Assembly: GCF_013201665.1 (NCBI RefSeq)
Contig: NZ_CP053840.1
Coordinates: 2,046,001 to 2,110,000 of the forward strand
Origin: Arcobacter venerupis
Lineage (GTDB): Bacteria > Campylobacterota > Campylobacteria > Campylobacterales > Arcobacteraceae
Length of the DNA stretch: 64,000 bases
Reading direction: 5' to 3'
Shown here: positions 49,879 through 59,349 of the stretch, one piece after another
Layout of the letters: each line of letters begins with the position of its first letter
Position numbering within the stretch: the stretch's first letter is position 1
Position numbers and translations under genes: made by a program
Notes under the pieces: generated by a model
Database searches by the model: none
What the model was told of the DNA's origin: nothing
The model's input: only the letters and a program-made list of their open reading frames with translations

Positions 49879-50754
49879 ATGAGCAACAAAAATACACCAA
49901 TTAAAAAATGTCTATTCCCTGCTGCTGGATATGGAACAAGATTTTTACCTGCAACAAAAGCTACACCAAAAGAGATGTTACCAGTTTTAACTAAACCACT
50001 TATTCAATATGGGGTGGAAGAAGCACTTGCTGCTGGTATGGATACAATGGCGATAGTTACAGGTAGAGGGAAAAGAGCAATTGAAGACCATTTCGATATT
50101 TCTTATGAACTTGAAAATCAAATCAAAGGGACAAGTAAAGAGCATTACTTAACAGAAATTAGATCAGTTATTACAAAATGTACTTTTTCATACACTAGAC
50201 AAATAGAAATGAAAGGTTTAGGTCATGCAATTTTATGTGGTGAAACATTAATTGGCGATCAACCTTTTGCTGTAGTTCTAGCAGATGATTTATGTGATGC
50301 TCCTGGAAAAGGTGTATTATCGCAAATGGTAGAACTATATAAAAAATATGGTTGTTCAATTGTAGCTATTGAAGAAATTCCAAAAGAAGATACAAATAAA
50401 TATGGTGTTATTGCTGGAAATGAAATTGAACCTGGAATTTATATGGTAAAAGATATGGTTGAAAAACCTGAACCAGAAGTTGCTCCATCAAACTTAGCAA
50501 TTATTGGAAGATATATCTTAACTCCTGATATTTTTAATATTATTAGAGAAACAAAGCCAGGAAAAGGTGGAGAGATTCAAATTACAGATGCACTTTTAGC
50601 TCAAGCTAAAAAAGGAATGGTTTTAGCATTCAAATTTGATGGACAAAGATTTGACTGTGGAAGTATTGATGGATTTGTAAAAGCTACAAACTATTTTTAC
50701 GATAAAGAGACAAAAAAAGAAGAAGCAACTAAAAAAGCAACTGGAGCTAAATAA
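49879..50754 (+). CDS. galU: UTP-glucose-1-phosphate uridylyltransferase
   Basis: A 291-residue enzyme making UDP-glucose. It has FPAAGYGTRFLPATKATPKEMLPV at the N-terminus, the nucleotide-binding ADDLCD with acidic residues and VVEKPEPEVAPSNLA-type signature (DMVEKPEPEVAPSNLAIIGRY). The C-terminus is Lys-rich. It starts 3 bases after the mutase, which supplies glucose 1-phosphate. Confidence 0.95.
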   Translation: MSNKNTPIKKCLFPAAGYGTRFLPATKATPKEMLPVLTKPLIQYGVEEALAAGMDTMAIVTGRGKRAIEDHFDISYELENQIKGTSKEHYLTEIRSVITKCTFSYTRQIEMKGLGHAILCGETLIGDQPFAVVLADDLCDAPGKGVLSQMVELYKKYGCSIVAIEEIPKEDTNKYGVIAGNEIEPGIYMVKDMVEKPEPEVAPSNLAIIGRYILTPDIFNIIRETKPGKGGEIQITDALLAQAKKGMVLAFKFDGQRFDCGSIDGFVKATNYFYDKETKKEEATKKATGAK

Positions 50755-51984
50755 GTGAAAAACAACTTATATTATCCGCAAGTATCATTAAGTGATAAAG
50801 AGATTTTTGCAGAGATAAAAAAAGAAAGAGAAATAATAGGTTATTACTCTCTTCCTTATGTTGATACAACTGTTTTAAAAACAAGACTTGATGATTTAAA
50901 TTTTCCACAAAAACAAATAGCAATCATTGGTATTGGTGGAAGTACATTAGGAACTTATGCAATTTATAACTTCATGAAGTATAATAAACAACATAATAAA
51001 TGCTTAAAAAAAGAGCTTTTCTTTTTTGAAAGTACAGATCCAGTAAATTTAAATGGAACATTAGCTCAATTAAATTTAAATGATACACTTTTTATTGTTA
51101 TTTCAAAATCTGGAACTACAATAGAAACTATCTCTATTTTTAAATATCTTATGTCTATTACAAAAATTGATAAATCAAATCTATTAATAATTACAGAAGA
51201 TGATAGTAAATTAAACACTTATGCAAGAGCAAATGATATAAACTCTTTTGATATTCCAAAAAATGTTGGTGGAAGATTTTCTGTATTATCAAATGTTGGA
51301 TTAGTTCCTTTATATCTTGCAGGATTTGATATTGATGAATTATTAAAAGGTGCTAAAAAAAGCTCTGATTCATTTTTTGATAAAAAGAAACTATTTAAAC
51401 ATCTTATTAAAAAAGCTAGAACTTACTATGAGTTTAAAGATGTTTATAATATGAATGCTATTTTTTCTTATTCTCAATTACTTGAAGGATTTAATAAATG
51501 GTATGTTCAACTTTGGGGAGAGAGTCTTGGTAAAGTTGATGTTAATAATACAAATCAAGGTTTAACTCCAATTGGACTTCTTGGACCTGTGGATCAACAC
51601 TCTTTCTTACAACTAATTGTAGAGGGACAAAGAGATAAAACAGTAACTTTTATTAAAATTAAAGATTTTAAAGACAATACAAAAATTGCTCCTATTTCAC
51701 TAGAAGGATTAGAAGAACTTGATTATGTTAATAATCTTGATTTTAAAGAGTTAATTAATTTACAAGCAGATGCTACAATTGCTTCTGTTAAAGAGTTAAA
51801 AAAAGATATTCCAATTGATATTATAGAAATTGAAGAAATCAGTGAATTTGAAATAGGAAAACTTCTATTTTATTATGAATTATTAACTTCTATTGTTGGG
51901 AAATTTTTAAGAATTAATACTTACGACCAACCAGGAGTTGAAGGTGGTAAGATTATTTTAAAAGGTATGTTAAAAAATAAATAG
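50755..51984 (+). CDS. pgi: Glucose-6-phosphate isomerase
   Basis: A 409-residue Pgi, shorter than the roughly 550 residues of E. coli. Motifs: IIGIGGSTLGTYAIYNF, VISKSGTTIETISI, LWGESLGK and LGPVDQHSFLQL (active-site His). It interconverts glucose and fructose 6-phosphates. The start codon is GTG, directly after the galU stop. The shorter form is probably normal for this group rather than truncated, because both ends have conserved motifs. Confidence 0.93.
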   Translation: MKNNLYYPQVSLSDKEIFAEIKKEREIIGYYSLPYVDTTVLKTRLDDLNFPQKQIAIIGIGGSTLGTYAIYNFMKYNKQHNKCLKKELFFFESTDPVNLNGTLAQLNLNDTLFIVISKSGTTIETISIFKYLMSITKIDKSNLLIITEDDSKLNTYARANDINSFDIPKNVGGRFSVLSNVGLVPLYLAGFDIDELLKGAKKSSDSFFDKKKLFKHLIKKARTYYEFKDVYNMNAIFSYSQLLEGFNKWYVQLWGESLGKVDVNNTNQGLTPIGLLGPVDQHSFLQLIVEGQRDKTVTFIKIKDFKDNTKIAPISLEGLEELDYVNNLDFKELINLQADATIASVKELKKDIPIDIIEIEEISEFEIGKLLFYYELLTSIVGKFLRINTYDQPGVEGGKIILKGMLKNK

Positions 51985-51992
51985 GAATTTAA

Positions 51993-52487
51993 ATGGCATT
52001 ATTTGGTACACTAGAGACTTTAAAATCACAAGTTTGTGATTCTAAATTTAAAAAAGCTTTTGCTTATATTGAAAAATTACAAGATAAAAATTCAAATGAA
52101 TATAAAACTCTTATAAATACAAATATTGGAGAATGCAATAAAATAGTGTTAGATGAAAACTGTTTTGTTTTAGAACAAGCTTACATAACAAAAGATAAAA
52201 AAGATTGTCTTTATGAATCACACAAAACATATATTGACATTCAATATATGTTTGAAGGTGATGAGATTATGGAAGTTGAAAATGTAAATAATCTTATTGT
52301 TACAACTGAATATAATCCTGATTTAGATTATGCAAAATATGCTCAAACTGAAAATAGCTCAGTTTTAAAAATAAGAGAAAATGAACTTGCAATTTTTTAT
52401 CCAAATGATGCTCATATGCCTTGCATAAAAATAGATGAAAATAAAAAAATCATAAAAGCTGTTTTCAAAATATTAGTAAATAGTTGA
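51993..52487 (+). CDS. YhcH/YjgK/YiaL-family protein
   Basis: A 164-residue DUF386 protein. It has CFVLEQAYITKDKKDCLYESHKTYIDIQYMFEGDEIMEV and a C-terminal IFYPNDAHMPCIKI, the pattern of this beta-sandwich family, which includes proteins linked to sialic-acid or sugar metabolism. The role here is unknown. It lies 8 bases after pgi. Confidence 0.85.
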   Translation: MALFGTLETLKSQVCDSKFKKAFAYIEKLQDKNSNEYKTLINTNIGECNKIVLDENCFVLEQAYITKDKKDCLYESHKTYIDIQYMFEGDEIMEVENVNNLIVTTEYNPDLDYAKYAQTENSSVLKIRENELAIFYPNDAHMPCIKIDENKKIIKAVFKILVNS

Positions 52488-52494
52488 AAATATT

Positions 52495-53409
52495 ATGGAA
52501 CATATATTTTCAGCTTTAATTCCAGTTTTTGGACTTATTTTAATTGGATATTTTTTTAAAAGAATAAAATTTCCATCCCATGAATTTTGGCCTCAAGCTG
52601 ATAAATTAACTTATTATGTTTTGATGCCCTCTTTATTAATCTATAAACTTTCAAATGCTTCTTTAAGTTCTTCAAATAGTTTAGGTTTTATTTTATCTGC
52701 ACTTTTAGCAATATTTTTTACGATGATTATTCTTATGATTATAAATAAAATAAAACCAGCAAATGCAGCTTCTTTTACGTCTGTTGTTCAAGGTGGAATT
52801 AGATTTAACACTTATGTATTTTTAGCACTTGCAGGAGCAATTTTTGGAAATGATGGTTTAGTTTTATCTGCTATTATTTTGACTTTTGCAATTCCATTTA
52901 TAAATATTTTATGTATCACAATTTTTGCTTTATATATAAGTAATGAAAAATTAAATTTCTTATATTTATTAAAATCAATTGTTACAAATCCTTTGATAAT
53001 CGCTTGTGTTATTGGAGGAAGTATTAATTTTTTAGGAATTCATTTTCCACTTGTAATAAATAATACTTTAGAAATTTTAAGTAAAGCTGCACTTCCAATG
53101 GGACTTTTATCTGTTGGATTTGGTCTTGTAATAAAAGAAATAAAATCTTCAAAAAGTGAACTTTTAATTTCAAGCATTGCAAAACATCTTGTTATGCCTA
53201 TTTTGATTTATGCTTTTGCAAAATATTTTGGCCTAAATGAGATGATGATTTCTATTTTAGTTTTATTTGCTGTACTTCCAACAGCACCTAGCTCTTTTAT
53301 TTTAGCTCGTCAACTTGGTGGTGATATTGGATTAATGTCAAGTATTATTACAGTGCAAACACTTGTATCTGCACTGTTTATAATACTTGTATTGAAGTTT
53401 TTTATTTAG
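52495..53409 (+). CDS. AEC-family transporter (auxin efflux carrier type)
   Basis: A 304-residue membrane protein with about ten helices, LIGYFFKRIKFPSHEFWPQADKLTYYVLMPSLL at the start and LPTAPSSFILARQLGGD near the end, both typical of the AEC family that moves small organic acids. The substrate is unknown. It is the last plus-strand gene before the convergent ethanolamine operon. Confidence 0.87.
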   Translation: MEHIFSALIPVFGLILIGYFFKRIKFPSHEFWPQADKLTYYVLMPSLLIYKLSNASLSSSNSLGFILSALLAIFFTMIILMIINKIKPANAASFTSVVQGGIRFNTYVFLALAGAIFGNDGLVLSAIILTFAIPFINILCITIFALYISNEKLNFLYLLKSIVTNPLIIACVIGGSINFLGIHFPLVINNTLEILSKAALPMGLLSVGFGLVIKEIKSSKSELLISSIAKHLVMPILIYAFAKYFGLNEMMISILVLFAVLPTAPSSFILARQLGGDIGLMSSIITVQTLVSALFIILVLKFFI

Positions 53410-53432
53410 GTTAAGATTTTATCTTAACCTAA
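53406..53432. terminator. Hairpin containing stop codons of two convergent genes
   Basis: A perfect 12-bp inverted repeat (53406-53417 against 53421-53432) with a TTT loop. The TAG of the AEC gene (53407-53409) and the TAA of the ethanolamine permease gene (complement of 53424-53426) both lie inside the stem. Confidence 0.8.
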
Positions 53433-54839
53433 TTCATGAACTAAATCAGATTCTGCTTTTTCTAACATTGCAAACTCTTCATCTGCTGTTTTAGCAACTA
53501 AATGATTTTTACTATATAAGAAGAAATATAAAGCACCAATAACATATAAGATAATTGTATAGTTAAAAGCTCTTGGATCAAAGGCATAAACACCTGTTAA
53601 TGCAATTAAAGATAATACAAATGCAATTCCAGAAGTTACAACTCCACCTGGAGTTTTATAAGGTCTTGGCATATCTGGATTTTTTACTCTTAATAAAATA
53701 TGACTTAAAGCCATTAAAGCATAAGAAATTGTAGCTCCAACAACTGCCATTGCTAAAATTAAATCACCCTCACCTGTTAAAGATGCTAAAAAACCTAAAA
53801 CACCAGGAACAATTAAAGCCCAAGTTGGAGTTTTCTTTTTACTTGTTAATGATAAAAATCTTGGTAAATATCCAGCTCTTGAAAGTGCAAATACTAATCT
53901 ACTATATCCATAAATAATAGAGAAAAATGATGCAATTAATCCTGCTAATCCTAATACATTTACTATTGTTGCTAAAGTTGTATTTCCATTAGCATTTAAT
54001 GCATCTATTAAAGGAACAGTACTTTTTCCCATTACTTCTGCCCCTGTTATACCTGGAAGCAAAAACACAACTAAAACAGCAGAAAAAAGTAAGAAAATCA
54101 TCGCAGCAATAATCCCTTTAGGAACATCTTTAGCTGGATTTTTTGCTTCTTCAGCAGCTAATGGAACACCCTCAACTGCAAGGAATAACCACATACCAAA
54201 AGGAAGTGCAGCCCAAACACCATACCAGCCAAAAGGTAAAAACTCAGTTGCCCCTGATACTTCTGCTGATGCAGCTATATCAAATAATTTTGTCGCATCA
54301 AAATTTCCAACTAATGCAACAGCTGTTGCAATAATTGCAAATATAGCTAAACCACTAATTACCATCATTGTTTTTAAAGCTTCACCTGCACCAATTAAGT
54401 GAATAGCAATAAAAACAGCATAAAAAAGTAAATAAACTAAAGGCCCATTAATTCCAATTAAAGCTTCAACAGCAGAACCTATAAATATAACAATCGCAGC
54501 AGGTGCAAGTGCATACTCAATTAAAATTGCAAGTCCTGTTAAATAACCACCAGCAGGTCCCATTACTTGTCTTGCAAAACTATATCCACCACCAGCTGCG
54601 GGAATTGAAGCTGACATTTCGGCTAAAGATAAAACTAAACAGAAATACATAATTGCCATTAAACCAGCAGCAATTGCAAATCCACCCCAACCTGCGTGTG
54701 CAATACCAAAATTCCATCCTGCAAAATCTCCAGAAATTACATATGAAATACCTAAACCTGCTAATAATACCCAACCAGCAGTTCCTCTTTTTAATTGTCT
54801 TTTAGCAAGATATTCTTCGTCTATATGAACATTTTTCAT
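53424..54839 (-). CDS. eat: Ethanolamine permease
   Basis: A 471-residue APC-superfamily carrier with about 12 helices. It has LAGLGISYVISGDFAGWNFG near the N-terminus and SIPAAGGGYSFARQVMGP, typical of the Eat ethanolamine permease group. It lies 9 bases after eutC, so it probably imports the substrate for EutBC. A related amino-acid permease role is possible but context favours ethanolamine. Confidence 0.88.
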   Translation of the reverse strand: MKNVHIDEEYLAKRQLKRGTAGWVLLAGLGISYVISGDFAGWNFGIAHAGWGGFAIAAGLMAIMYFCLVLSLAEMSASIPAAGGGYSFARQVMGPAGGYLTGLAILIEYALAPAAIVIFIGSAVEALIGINGPLVYLLFYAVFIAIHLIGAGEALKTMMVISGLAIFAIIATAVALVGNFDATKLFDIAASAEVSGATEFLPFGWYGVWAALPFGMWLFLAVEGVPLAAEEAKNPAKDVPKGIIAAMIFLLFSAVLVVFLLPGITGAEVMGKSTVPLIDALNANGNTTLATIVNVLGLAGLIASFFSIIYGYSRLVFALSRAGYLPRFLSLTSKKKTPTWALIVPGVLGFLASLTGEGDLILAMAVVGATISYALMALSHILLRVKNPDMPRPYKTPGGVVTSGIAFVLSLIALTGVYAFDPRAFNYTIILYVIGALYFFLYSKNHLVAKTADEEFAMLEKAESDLVHELG

Positions 54840-54848
54840 TTTATTCCT

Positions 54849-55691
54849 TTATTTGATTAAAAAATTTTCTTCATTAATATTATTTTCAATTACATCATTT
54901 GTTGTTCTATCTTTTAGATTTACACCTGATAGTTCTAATCTTCGTGATTCTTTTAATAAATACATTGTTTTTTTTACAGCCTCCTCATAAGATAATCCCT
55001 CACTTCTTACATTTGATATACAATTTCTACTAGCATCTGTTAATCCAGCTTTTGGATTCCATGTTAAATATAAACCTAAACTATCAGGCGAACTAAGGCC
55101 TGGTCGTTCACCTATTAATACAAGTGAAATTTTTGCTTTTAATAATTCCCCTACTTCATCACCAATGGCAACTCGACCTTGTTGAATAATTGTAAAAGGT
55201 GCTATTTTCCATTTTTGAGTATCATTTGTTAATGCACTTAATAATCTTTCTATAAAATTAACTGCATTCTCTTTTATTGCAAGTGATGACAAACCATCAA
55301 CAATTACAATTGATAAATCAAAAGGTTCATCTTTATTTAGATTTATTTTTTTTAATGTCTCAGTTGAATCACCATTTAACTTACGCCCCAAATCAGGTCG
55401 TTGTAAATATGTTGTTCTATTAACAGCTTGTGAATGTAATAAAATAGGAAGATATGTTTCTGGATTTAAGTTATTATTATTTATTTGTTCAACTATATGC
55501 TCAACATCAAGGGGTAAATGAACAGCATCTTGTGCTTGTGCATGAGCTAATTGAAACTCTAAAGAGTGAGAAGTTGGAATACTAACACCACTTCTTCCTA
55601 AACCAATCCTAGCATCTGTATAGTCTCTTAATAAAGCCCAAGGATTTTCAATAATATTTGAGTTTAAATCTATATTTTCTAAATTTTTCAT
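54849..55691 (-). CDS. eutC: Ethanolamine ammonia-lyase small subunit
   Basis: A 280-residue EutC. It has YTDARIGLGRSGVSIPTSHSLEFQLAHAQAQDAVH near the N-terminus, VIVDGLSSLA, IGERPGLSSPDSLGLYL and NCISNVRSEGLSYEEA, all conserved. With EutB it converts ethanolamine to acetaldehyde and ammonia using adenosylcobalamin. It overlaps eutB by one base. Confidence 0.96.
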   Translation of the reverse strand: MKNLENIDLNSNIIENPWALLRDYTDARIGLGRSGVSIPTSHSLEFQLAHAQAQDAVHLPLDVEHIVEQINNNNLNPETYLPILLHSQAVNRTTYLQRPDLGRKLNGDSTETLKKINLNKDEPFDLSIVIVDGLSSLAIKENAVNFIERLLSALTNDTQKWKIAPFTIIQQGRVAIGDEVGELLKAKISLVLIGERPGLSSPDSLGLYLTWNPKAGLTDASRNCISNVRSEGLSYEEAVKKTMYLLKESRRLELSGVNLKDRTTNDVIENNINEENFLIK

Positions 55692-57094
55692 TATCTATTT
55701 CCTATTACATTTGATAAAGATTTAAAAAAAGTTTGTGGCATTTTTTCATTTAAAATAAATTTATCCATATTTTTAAATATCTCCATTTTTTCAAGCCAAG
55801 CGCAAAACTCAGGAGCTGGTTTTAGATTTAAAACTCGTCTTGCATATAAAGCATCATGAAAAGATGTAGTTTGATAATTAAGCATAATGTCATCACTTCC
55901 AGGAATTCCCATAATAAAATTACATCCAGCAACTCCAAGTAGAGTCAATAAATTATCCATATCATTTTGATCCGCATCCGCATGATTTGTATAACAAATA
56001 TCACAACCCATTGGAAGTCCTAATAATTTTCCACAAAAATGGTCTTCCAATCCTGCTCTTGTAATCTCTTTTCCATCAAACAAATATTCAGGCCCAATAA
56101 ATCCAACAACTGTATTTACTAAAAGTGGATCGAATTTTTTAGCAACCGCATAAGCTCTTGCCTCACAAGTTTGTTGGTCTAATCCAAAGTTTGCATTCGC
56201 TGAAAGTGAACTTCCTTGTCCTGTTTCAAAATACATCACATTATTTCCAACAGTTCCACGATTTAATGAAAGTCCAGCTTCATGGGCTTCTTTTAAGATT
56301 TTAAGATTTACTCCAAAACTTGAATTTGTAGCTTCAGTTCCTCCAATTGATTGAAATACTAAATCAACAGGAGCACCTTTTTCAATAGCTTCAATAGTAT
56401 TTGTAACGTGGGTTAAAACACATGATTGTGTTGGAATTTCATATTTTTGGATTACATCATCCATAAGTTTTAAAAGTTTTATTGTTTGTTCCACATTATC
56501 AGTTGCTGGATTTATGCCAATAACCGCATCACCATTCCCATATAATAATCCATCTAAAATACTTGCAGCTATTCCCATAACATCATCTGTTGGGTGATTT
56601 GGTTGAAGTCTTGTTGAGAGTTGATTTGGTAAACCAATAGTATTTCTAAAAGATGTAACAACTGGACATTTTTTTGCAACCATTATTAAATCTTGATTTC
56701 TCATGATTTTACTAACAGCTGCTGCCATTTCAGGTGTAATTGCAGGTCTTGCTTGTTTAATCATCTCAATTGTTGTAGTATCACTTAATAACCAGTTCCT
56801 AAAATCTCCAACTGTTAAATGTGAAATTAATTTAAAAGCCTCAGCATCATGGTCATCAATTATTAATCTTGTGATTTCATCATCTTCATAAGGTATTAAC
56901 ATCTCATTTAAAAAAGTTTTAAGATGAACTTCTGCCAAACGCATTTGAGCTACAACTCTTTCTTGTGAAGATAGGGCAGAAACTCCTGCTAATAAATCTC
57001 CTGAACGTTTTGGTGTTGCTTTTGCCATTAAATCGGCTAGATTTTTAAAATTATATATTCGATTTCCAAGCATAAATTTATAAGAATTTTTCAT
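55691..57094 (-). CDS. eutB: Ethanolamine ammonia-lyase large subunit
   Basis: A 467-residue EutB of normal length, the catalytic TIM barrel that binds ethanolamine and cobalamin. Motifs include GDLLAGVSALSSQERVVAQ, FRNTIGLPNQLSTRLQPNHPTDD and FLIGPEYLFDG-like VGFIGPEYLFDG. First gene of a three-gene operon (eutB-eutC-eat). No eutA reactivase, eutR or shell-protein gene lies nearby, so this is not a microcompartment locus. AAGGAATAAAAG lies before the ATG. Confidence 0.96.
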   Translation of the reverse strand: MKNSYKFMLGNRIYNFKNLADLMAKATPKRSGDLLAGVSALSSQERVVAQMRLAEVHLKTFLNEMLIPYEDDEITRLIIDDHDAEAFKLISHLTVGDFRNWLLSDTTTIEMIKQARPAITPEMAAAVSKIMRNQDLIMVAKKCPVVTSFRNTIGLPNQLSTRLQPNHPTDDVMGIAASILDGLLYGNGDAVIGINPATDNVEQTIKLLKLMDDVIQKYEIPTQSCVLTHVTNTIEAIEKGAPVDLVFQSIGGTEATNSSFGVNLKILKEAHEAGLSLNRGTVGNNVMYFETGQGSSLSANANFGLDQQTCEARAYAVAKKFDPLLVNTVVGFIGPEYLFDGKEITRAGLEDHFCGKLLGLPMGCDICYTNHADADQNDMDNLLTLLGVAGCNFIMGIPGSDDIMLNYQTTSFHDALYARRVLNLKPAPEFCAWLEKMEIFKNMDKFILNEKMPQTFFKSLSNVIGNR

Positions 57095-57408
57095 TTACTT
57101 TTATTCCTTTATTAATATATACTAAAATAGTATTATTAATTTATAGCCCTAATATAGCTTTTATATCTTGCATTAATTTATAATAATTACATGATAATTA
57201 CAAAATAAGTTGAAATTTTATTCTTTAATTTGCAGAAATGTCTAAATATAATGTATATATTTTAGTCATAATGAAGAAAAATTTTTTATATAATTTAATT
57301 GTTTATAAAATAGTAAATTAATAGATTATGGTTAAATGAAACTAATTTAATGAAGATATTCAAAATAAAGGAATTTCAGTTTTATTGAAATTCCTTCAAA
57401 TTAAAATT
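57095..57408. other. AT-rich promoter region of the ethanolamine operon
   Basis: About 314 bases. It contains the dyad ATACTA-AAA-TAGTAT (57119-57133), a possible operator or leader hairpin close to the eutB start. I looked for a cobalamin riboswitch because the enzyme needs cobalamin, and saw no matching conserved box. The right end holds the terminator of the next gene. Confidence 0.4.
57368..57396 (-). terminator. Terminator of the TauE-family gene
   Basis: An 11-bp perfect inverted repeat (57368-57378 against 57386-57396) with a 7-base loop, 12 bases beyond the gene's stop on the minus strand and followed by TTTATTTTG. Confidence 0.75.
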
Positions 57409-58122
57409 TTATATGAAAACTTTTACTATTACTTGAATAGCTAAAGCAGTAAGTAGCACTTTTAAAATGATAATAAATTTTTTACCATCAATTTTATCTC
57501 TTAGTTTTGTTCCAGCCCAACTTCCAGCAACCGCACCAATAATCATAGCAACGATTACTCCAATGTAATCAAAAAATACAAAACCAAAATACATAAATAC
57601 AAACACCTTTAAAATATGTGTGATACTCATAAGCGCAGCACCAGTTGCTACTACTTTGTCTTTATCTTTATAATCTTTTAATAAAAGTGTCATAGTAAGT
57701 GGCCCAGTTGCTCCAACAACCATTGAAAGGCCTGTTTGAAAGAAACCTGCTAGAAAATAATTTTCATATCTTTTAATTTTTTCATTAAACTTTTCAGACC
57801 ATAAAGAAAGTAAAATATATACTCCAATAAATAAAGGAACATATTCAAGGGAAATTAGACTTAAAACAGCAGCAAACATTCCAATTCCAATTACAGAACC
57901 TAATAAGAATTTAGGAATTACTTCTAATTGAACATCTTTATATCCAAATATTGCTCGACTGATATTACTCGATATTTGAGTTAATCCATGAACAGGTATT
58001 AAAGCATTTAAAGGTAAAAATGAAGGCAAAATCACTATTAACATCATACCTCCTCCAATTCCCACTATTCCAGCAACTGCAGAAGTAAAAAAAGTAAGAA
58101 CTCCTAAAATCAATTCATTCAT
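57409..58122 (-). CDS. TauE/SafE-family (DUF81) membrane exporter
   Basis: About 237 residues with eight likely helices. The repeat halves begin GVLTFFTSAVAGIVGIGGGMML and FFQTGLSMVVGATGPLTMTLLL, typical of TauE/SafE, which export sulfite, sulfoacetate or similar anions. The substrate is unknown. I chose the ATG at 58122, preceded by AAGGATT at good spacing; a TTG 18 bases upstream would overlap that site. Confidence 0.87.
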   Translation of the reverse strand: MNELILGVLTFFTSAVAGIVGIGGGMMLIVILPSFLPLNALIPVHGLTQISSNISRAIFGYKDVQLEVIPKFLLGSVIGIGMFAAVLSLISLEYVPLFIGVYILLSLWSEKFNEKIKRYENYFLAGFFQTGLSMVVGATGPLTMTLLLKDYKDKDKVVATGAALMSITHILKVFVFMYFGFVFFDYIGVIVAMIIGAVAGSWAGTKLRDKIDGKKFIIILKVLLTALAIQVIVKVFI

Positions 58123-58186
58123 AAATAATCCTTGAAACAAATAAGCTAAAAATACCTTATTAAGGCTTATTTATCAAAAAAGGGGT

Positions 58187-58192
58187 TATAAT
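58187..58192 (+). promoter_or_regulatory. Possible -10 box for the small exported protein gene
   Basis: TATAAT, 24 bases upstream of the ATG, which would give a leader of about 18 bases. No clear -35. Just upstream lies an AAATAAGC/GCTTATTT inverted repeat (58139-58172) with a CCTT/AAGG core. Confidence 0.4.
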
Positions 58193-58216
58193 ATTTTCTT
58201 TTAAAAGGAAGAAACA

Positions 58217-58462
58217 ATGAAAAGATTACTAATAGTTACTTTATTTTTAACAAATTTTTTATTTGCAAACTACAATTATACGGATCAAAACTCAGGAAAA
58301 ATTGATATGCATGGAGGGAAAAGTGATTCTCTTGGTGGCTCAAGTTTCGGAAATATGAATATTCAAAAACCAATAGCTCCAATTGCTCCTAAAGCATTAA
58401 TTGAAAATGAAGAAAAAAAATTAGAAAAGAAAAAAGAAGAAAAAAAGGAAATTACTAAATAA
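58217..58462 (+). CDS. Small exported protein with a charged tail
   Basis: An 81-residue protein with a clear signal peptide (KRLLIVTLFLTNFLFANY), a Gly/Ser-rich middle (GGKSDSLGGSSFGN), a Pro/Ala-rich stretch and a C-terminal run of Lys and Glu. No family recognised. AAGGAAGAAAC precedes the ATG, and the stop overlaps the ATG of exonuclease III by one base, so it is translationally coupled to that gene. Confidence 0.75.
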   Translation: MKRLLIVTLFLTNFLFANYNYTDQNSGKIDMHGGKSDSLGGSSFGNMNIQKPIAPIAPKALIENEEKKLEKKKEEKKEITK

Positions 58463-59247
58463 TGGCAAGATATAAATTTATCTCATGGAATGTAAACGGT
58501 GTGAGAGCCGTTGATAAAAAAGAAGCTTTAAAATGGATAGATGAACATGATGTTCATCTTTTAGGACTTCAAGAAACAAAATCAATGAAAGAACAAATCC
58601 CAAAAACGATTTTTAATAAAGAGTTTAAAACAATGACAGCAAGTGCCTCAGCCATAAAAGGAAGAAGCGGAACTGCACTTTTTACAGATATTGAAACAAC
58701 TTTTGAATGCAACTGCCCTACTGTAGATATTTTGGATGAAGGAAGAATAAACGAAGTTCATTTTACTTTAGGAGATAAAGATATAGCATTTTTTAATGTA
58801 TATTTTCCAAATGGACAAAGTAAAGAAGAAAGACTTGTTTATAAAATGGAGTTTTATGATAGATTTTTAGACCACTGTGAGAGCTTAAAAAAACAAGGAA
58901 AATCAATCATGATTTGTGGAGATGTAAACACAGCTCACAAAGAAATCGACCTTGCTCGACCAAAAGCAAATGAACAAACTTCAGGATTTTTACCAATGGA
59001 GAGAGAGTGGATAGATAAATTCCTATCTTTTGGTTATGTCGATACTTTAAGACATATAGTTGGCGATAAAACTGACCTTTATAGCTGGTGGAGTTACAGA
59101 GCAAATGCCAGAGAGAATAATGTTGGCTGGAGAATTGACTACTTTTATGTGAGTGAAGATTTAAAAGATTATGTTAAAGATGCTTATATTATGAATGATA
59201 TTTTTGGTAGTGACCATTGTCCTATTGCTTTGGAGATGGAGTTTTAA
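58462..59247 (+). CDS. xth: Exodeoxyribonuclease III
   Basis: A 261-residue EEP-fold enzyme. Motifs: FISWNVNGVRAVDKK, LLGLQETKSMKEQIP (metal Glu), FFNVYFPNGQ, CGDVNTAHKEIDLARP, WWSYRANARENNVGWRIDYF and GSDHCPIALEM. ExoIII cuts abasic sites and trims 3-prime ends in base excision repair. Ends at a strong terminator. Confidence 0.95.
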   Translation: MARYKFISWNVNGVRAVDKKEALKWIDEHDVHLLGLQETKSMKEQIPKTIFNKEFKTMTASASAIKGRSGTALFTDIETTFECNCPTVDILDEGRINEVHFTLGDKDIAFFNVYFPNGQSKEERLVYKMEFYDRFLDHCESLKKQGKSIMICGDVNTAHKEIDLARPKANEQTSGFLPMEREWIDKFLSFGYVDTLRHIVGDKTDLYSWWSYRANARENNVGWRIDYFYVSEDLKDYVKDAYIMNDIFGSDHCPIALEMEF

Positions 59248-59276
59248 TATTTTGAGAATTAAATTCTCAAAATATT
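59246..59276 (+). terminator. Terminator after exonuclease III
   Basis: A 14-bp stem (59246-59259 against 59263-59276) with a 3-base loop, followed by TTTT. The TAA stop of xth lies at its base. Confidence 0.85.
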
Positions 59277-59349
59277 TTTTCAAATATCAAATGAACTTTC
59301 TGTAAATTTACTTTTATTCATTTTAAAAGAATTTAAAACAAAAATAAAA

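Noticed and set aside
50755-51984. Truncated pgi
   Set aside because: Both N- and C-terminal active-site motifs are present; a short Pgi is expected in this group.
57095-57408. Cobalamin riboswitch upstream of eutB
   Set aside because: I found none of the conserved B12-box bases or the expected paired regions.
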